In this document: positions 5,649 to 8,195 of the stretch, piece after piece
How the letters are laid out: each line of letters starts with the position of its first letter
How positions within the stretch are numbered: the first letter of the stretch is position 1
NCBI GenBank assembly: GCA_900767005.1
Contig: CAAFXL010000448.1
Span: 1 to 8,195, forward strand
DNA from: an uncultured Ruminobacter sp.
Lineage (GTDB): Bacteria > Pseudomonadota > Gammaproteobacteria > Enterobacterales > Succinivibrionaceae
Reading direction: 5' to 3'
Length of the DNA stretch: 8,195 nucleotides
Made by a program: the position numbers and the translations under genes
The notes under the pieces: generated by a model
The model's database searches: none
The model's input: the letters and a program-made list of their open reading frames with translations, nothing else
Told to the model about the DNA's origin: nothing

Positions 5649-5713
5649 ATTAGGAGCAGTTTGAAAATAAAAGGGGATTTTTATATTTTAAAATTCTTTA
5701 TACTACTCCTAAT
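5649..5713 (-). promoter_or_regulatory. Stem at the 5' end of the two-component mRNA
   Basis: In the leftward transcript ATTAGGAGTAGT (5713-5702) pairs with ACTGCTCCTAAT (5660-5649), 12 bp with one U-G pair and a 41-nt loop. If transcription starts about seven bases after the -10 box, the stem sits at the very 5' end of the mRNA, a place where stems protect transcripts. The ribosome binding site near 5631-5637 stays outside it. Confidence 0.45.
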
Positions 5714-5721
5714 ATATTGTT

Positions 5722-5753
5722 ATTATAATCAATCAATATGAATTATTTATGAA
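5722..5753 (-). promoter_or_regulatory. Two-component operon promoter with TTCATA direct repeats
   Basis: Read leftward there is a perfect -10 TATAAT (5727-5722). TTCATA (5753-5748) and TTCATA (5742-5737) lie upstream, 11 bp apart. No good -35 is found 17 bp upstream of the -10, as expected for a promoter activated by an OmpR-type regulator bound to direct repeats. Confidence 0.5.
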
Positions 5754-5776
5754 TTTTTTTAAGTCTTTACTATAAT

Positions 5777-5822
5777 ATCAAAAAAAGTACCAAAAATCTA
5801 CATTTTTAATACTTTTTTTGAT
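5777..5822 (-). terminator. Terminator of the MMPL/YhgE-like operon
   Basis: ATCAAAAAAAGTA (5777-5789) and TACTTTTTTTGAT (5810-5822) are perfectly complementary over 13 bp. An inner AAAAAT/ATTTTT pairing continues the stem. It starts ten bases after the stop codon of the coiled-coil protein gene. Seven T in the 3' arm serve leftward transcription; the symmetry makes it usable from both sides. Confidence 0.7.
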
Positions 5823-5832
5823 TTTGATTGTG

Positions 5833-7794
5833 TTATTTTTTCTTGTCATCTAGTATAATCTCTTGCTTAGTATCTTCTTCTTTCTTTATACTATCCATTA
5901 TCATAATAAATTTAACATTTCCTTTGTTTCCATTATTTAGCATTGTAAAATTATCGTATCCTTCTGATAGTTCTTGTAGCTTTTCTAATCTCGTACTAAT
6001 ATCTTTTAAATTACCATTAATGTAATCACAAATTTTTTCTATTCCTTCTTTATTAAATTTTGTTATTCCTTCAGCTAGAGTAATCGCTCCTTGTGATATC
6101 GTATTTGCCCCCTCTGTTAATTGGTCACTTGCTACTTCTAATTTAGTTCCACCACCCTCTAATGTATTTAATCCCTGTCTTAATTGAGTAGAACCAGAAT
6201 TCAATGTTGCAGCTCCTTTTGAAATTTTTACTGTTCCTTCATATAAGTTTTGTGTTCCTTGTGCTAATTCTTTTGTTTTAGATGCTAATGCTTCCGTTCC
6301 GGTTTGTAATGCTGTTGTTCCATCATATAATGTATCTGTTCCTGTAAGTAGACTTTGAAGTCCTTGTTTTAAAGTGTTTAATGCTGTTTGTAATTCTTTT
6401 ATGCTTGACATATCAGCACCTTTTAAGGTTGAAATTGTTTCTTTATATGCTACTATATTTGTTTCTAATAATGTAATAATTGATTTGTTTGTTTCTATTT
6501 GTGTAGTTATTGTTTGTTTTGTTTTATCATCTTCAATTGCTTTAAGTTGTGCAGTTAATGCTTCATTTGATGTTTTTAAGCTATTTATAGTATTTTGGTT
6601 TGCTGTTATTAATTGGTTTAATTCTGTAATTTTTGCAGAATTATCTGTTCCTTGAATACTATTTACACTCGTTATTATTTGATCTAATCCTGCTTCTAAC
6701 TGTACTTCACCTTGCTTTAAACCTTGTGTTCCTGTTTGTAATTCGCTTAATTTAGAACTTATTGTCTGTAAATTTTCAGAAACCGCTAGCGTTCCTTCAC
6801 TTACACTTTTTGCTCCAGATTCTAGAGTAGCACTACTTTCATTTAAGGTGCTTATTCCTGCATCTATTTTTGAATAATTTTGGTTAACACTACTTACTCC
6901 TTTTGACATTTGCTCTACTGCATTATTAAACTCTATTGATTTTTCACTATAAGTAGTTGTTCCCTCTTTCAAACTATTTGCTCCATCTTCCATTTGCTTA
7001 CTCGAACTTTGTAAAGTGTCTACTTGAGTGTATATTTCATCAAGTTTTTCGAATAACTCTATATCGCTTTCTTCTAGTACTTTAGGAGTAACATAAGTTA
7101 CAATATTATTTAACTCAAAATCGGTTGAATCCATAGTAATTTCTATTGTATTTGGAATATCTATTTTACCTTTTGAAATATTTAGACTTTCTTGTAAACC
7201 TGGCAAACTAATTCCAATTACTGTTGTTTTACTTCCATCATCTACAGTTTTTCCGTTTGTTATTTCAATATTTCTATTGTTATCATTATCTATAATTGTA
7301 CCACAAACTACAACAAATGGAGTGTATAAAATTTGATTTTTTCCATTGATATTAACAGTATGTGCATCTTTATTAATATACTCAATTGTTATTTTTATTT
7401 TTCCACTTTTACCTGCTAGTTCACTTGCAGTTATTTCATTTCCATCTAATTCATATTTTACATTGCATTCTATTGGTAATTCTTTCTGCGTTTCTCCTTG
7501 ATAATATATATCATTTTCTTCTGCATGCCATACTAAATTGTTTCCATCTTGTGAGAATTCTTCATCACCGTTTACATTATTTATATTTAATAAATCTGAT
7601 ATGTCATTGATTAATTTCTCCTGTTCATCATTTATTATATGATCACTTACAATTGTATTATAATTATTTCCATTTGAATCTATCTTAGAATAAACTGTTT
7701 CATCTTTTGTAAAAGCAAATACTGGTGTTGTATAAACAAACATTGTGCACAATAAAACACTTGATGTTATTTTTGAAATCACTTTTTTATTCAT
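5833..7794 (-). CDS. Secreted YhgE/Pip-like coiled-coil protein, probable MMPL partner
   Basis: This protein has 653 residues. A signal peptide at 1-27 (basic MNKK, hydrophobic core, VFA before the likely cut) is followed by a β-rich region (about 85-240). Residues 250-375 and 465-580 are long helices built from a heptad-like pattern with regular glycines (L..G...L..GA..L), the hallmark of the YhgE/Pip 'X-region' family. A glycine-poor classic coiled coil (about 385-455) lies between the two arrays. The end (YDNFTMLNNGNKGNVKFIMIMDSI, about 613-636, here quoted in two parts: YDNFTMLN and NVKFIMIMDSI) matches the usual closing motif, followed by a charged tail with no membrane anchor. The start follows AAAGGA. 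The gene lies 20 nt after an MMPL transporter gene, an arrangement common in Clostridia, suggesting an extracellular partner or scaffold for the pump. The biochemical role is unproven. Confidence 0.75.
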   Translation of the reverse strand: MNKKVISKITSSVLLCTMFVYTTPVFAFTKDETVYSKIDSNGNNYNTIVSDHIINDEQEKLINDISDLLNINNVNGDEEFSQDGNNLVWHAEENDIYYQGETQKELPIECNVKYELDGNEITASELAGKSGKIKITIEYINKDAHTVNINGKNQILYTPFVVVCGTIIDNDNNRNIEITNGKTVDDGSKTTVIGISLPGLQESLNISKGKIDIPNTIEITMDSTDFELNNIVTYVTPKVLEESDIELFEKLDEIYTQVDTLQSSSKQMEDGANSLKEGTTTYSEKSIEFNNAVEQMSKGVSSVNQNYSKIDAGISTLNESSATLESGAKSVSEGTLAVSENLQTISSKLSELQTGTQGLKQGEVQLEAGLDQIITSVNSIQGTDNSAKITELNQLITANQNTINSLKTSNEALTAQLKAIEDDKTKQTITTQIETNKSIITLLETNIVAYKETISTLKGADMSSIKELQTALNTLKQGLQSLLTGTDTLYDGTTALQTGTEALASKTKELAQGTQNLYEGTVKISKGAATLNSGSTQLRQGLNTLEGGGTKLEVASDQLTEGANTISQGAITLAEGITKFNKEGIEKICDYINGNLKDISTRLEKLQELSEGYDNFTMLNNGNKGNVKFIMIMDSIKKEEDTKQEIILDDKKK

Positions 7795-7814
7795 TTTTAA
7801 TCAAATCCTTTCTT

Positions 7815-8195
7815 TTATTTTTTTGCTTTCATTCCAATTGTTGTTTTACAAATGATTTTATCAAATATCATTAAGAATGATGGCAATACCGTAATAACAC
7901 AAATCATACTAACAATAGCACCTCTTGACATTAAAGTACATAAAGTTCCTATCATCTCTATTTGTGAGTAAACACCTACTCCAAAAGTTGCTCCAAAAAA
8001 GCATAATCCACTTACAGCAATAGAACTAATAGATGTTCCTAATGCTTCGCTAATAGCTTCTTTTTTATCTTTACCACAATTTCTTCCATTTACATATTTA
8101 TTAGTGATCAGTATTGCATAATCAATAGTAGCTCCCAGTTGAATTGTTCCTATAACAATAGATGCAATAAAAGGTATTATTGTATTTGTGTAATA
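7815..8195 (-). CDS. MMPL/RND-family transporter, C-terminal part only
   Basis: The last 126 residues are present; the start lies beyond the right edge. The sequence shows membrane segments typical of the second MMPL domain. They are IIPFIASIVIGTIQ leading into GATIDYAILITNKY, with the conserved Asp of the proton-relay helix, then a loop NGRNCGKDKKEAISEAL, then two more hydrophobic segments (about 57-74 and 93-111) and a short basic tail ending KAKK. MMPL proteins are proton-driven exporters of lipids or hydrophobic compounds across the cytoplasmic membrane. The gene lies 20 nt upstream of the YhgE/Pip-like gene in what is clearly one operon, with no promoter or terminator between. The substrate cannot be told from this fragment. 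Confidence 0.85.
   Translation of the reverse strand, partial: YYTNTIIPFIASIVIGTIQLGATIDYAILITNKYVNGRNCGKDKKEAISEALGTSISSIAVSGLCFFGATFGVGVYSQIEMIGTLCTLMSRGAIVSMICVITVLPSFLMIFDKIICKTTIGMKAKK

Noticed and set aside
5828..6025. Open frame on the plus strand opposite the coiled-coil gene
   Set aside because: Antisense shadow of the 3' end of a clear gene, without its own ribosome binding site; the same holds for frames at 6374-6655 and 7386-7610.

Overview
The window is AT-rich DNA of a low-GC Firmicute, most likely a Clostridia-type anaerobe. The evidence is the strong AGGAGG-type ribosome binding sites, sigma-A-like promoters, a Spo0A C-terminal-type DNA-binding protein, a PF06541 (CmpB/DUF1113) membrane protein, a TerB-like helical protein, an OmpR/histidine-kinase pair, and an MMPL transporter next to a YhgE/Pip-like coiled-coil protein. 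No tRNA, rRNA, CRISPR array or insertion sequence is visible. I did not identify the species.

Left third (1-1505, transcribed leftward): a short sigma-70 region-4-like protein (634-984) overlaps by 4 nt a 70-residue protein resembling the HTH_16/sigma region-2-like family (425-637). About 310 nt of unusually G+C-rich, hairpin-dense, non-coding sequence follows (101-410), and then a new gene starts and runs off the left edge (1-21). This looks like a split sigma factor module, a candidate structured RNA and an unknown downstream gene, and it is the part most likely to hold something undescribed. The sigma-like gene's Shine-Dalgarno sequence can be sequestered in a hairpin. About 530 nt upstream of it carry several dyads and no supported gene.

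Middle (1506-3828): a rightward Spo0A-like gene with a degenerate receiver has its own promoter, an inverted repeat over the -10 box and an exact 0A-box heptamer upstream. It converges with a leftward TerB-like gene across about 260 nt that hold five hairpins, including two terminators pointing in opposite directions. The TerB-like gene diverges from a rightward PF06541 membrane-protein gene. Their shared promoter region carries a 17-bp palindrome and an 11-bp tandem repeat.

Right half (3829-8195, all leftward): a two-component system, with the response regulator at 4946-5626 and the kinase at 3829-4945. The kinase is interrupted in its HAMP domain by an apparent single-base insertion. Upstream of this pair is an operon of an MMPL-type transporter (only its C-terminus is in the window) and a secreted YhgE/Pip-like coiled-coil protein. 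A strong symmetrical hairpin terminator separates the operon from the two-component genes, which have their own promoter with TTCATA repeats spaced 11 bp apart. By analogy with similar Gram-positive loci, the two-component system probably senses the envelope and controls itself and the neighbouring export genes; that is inference.
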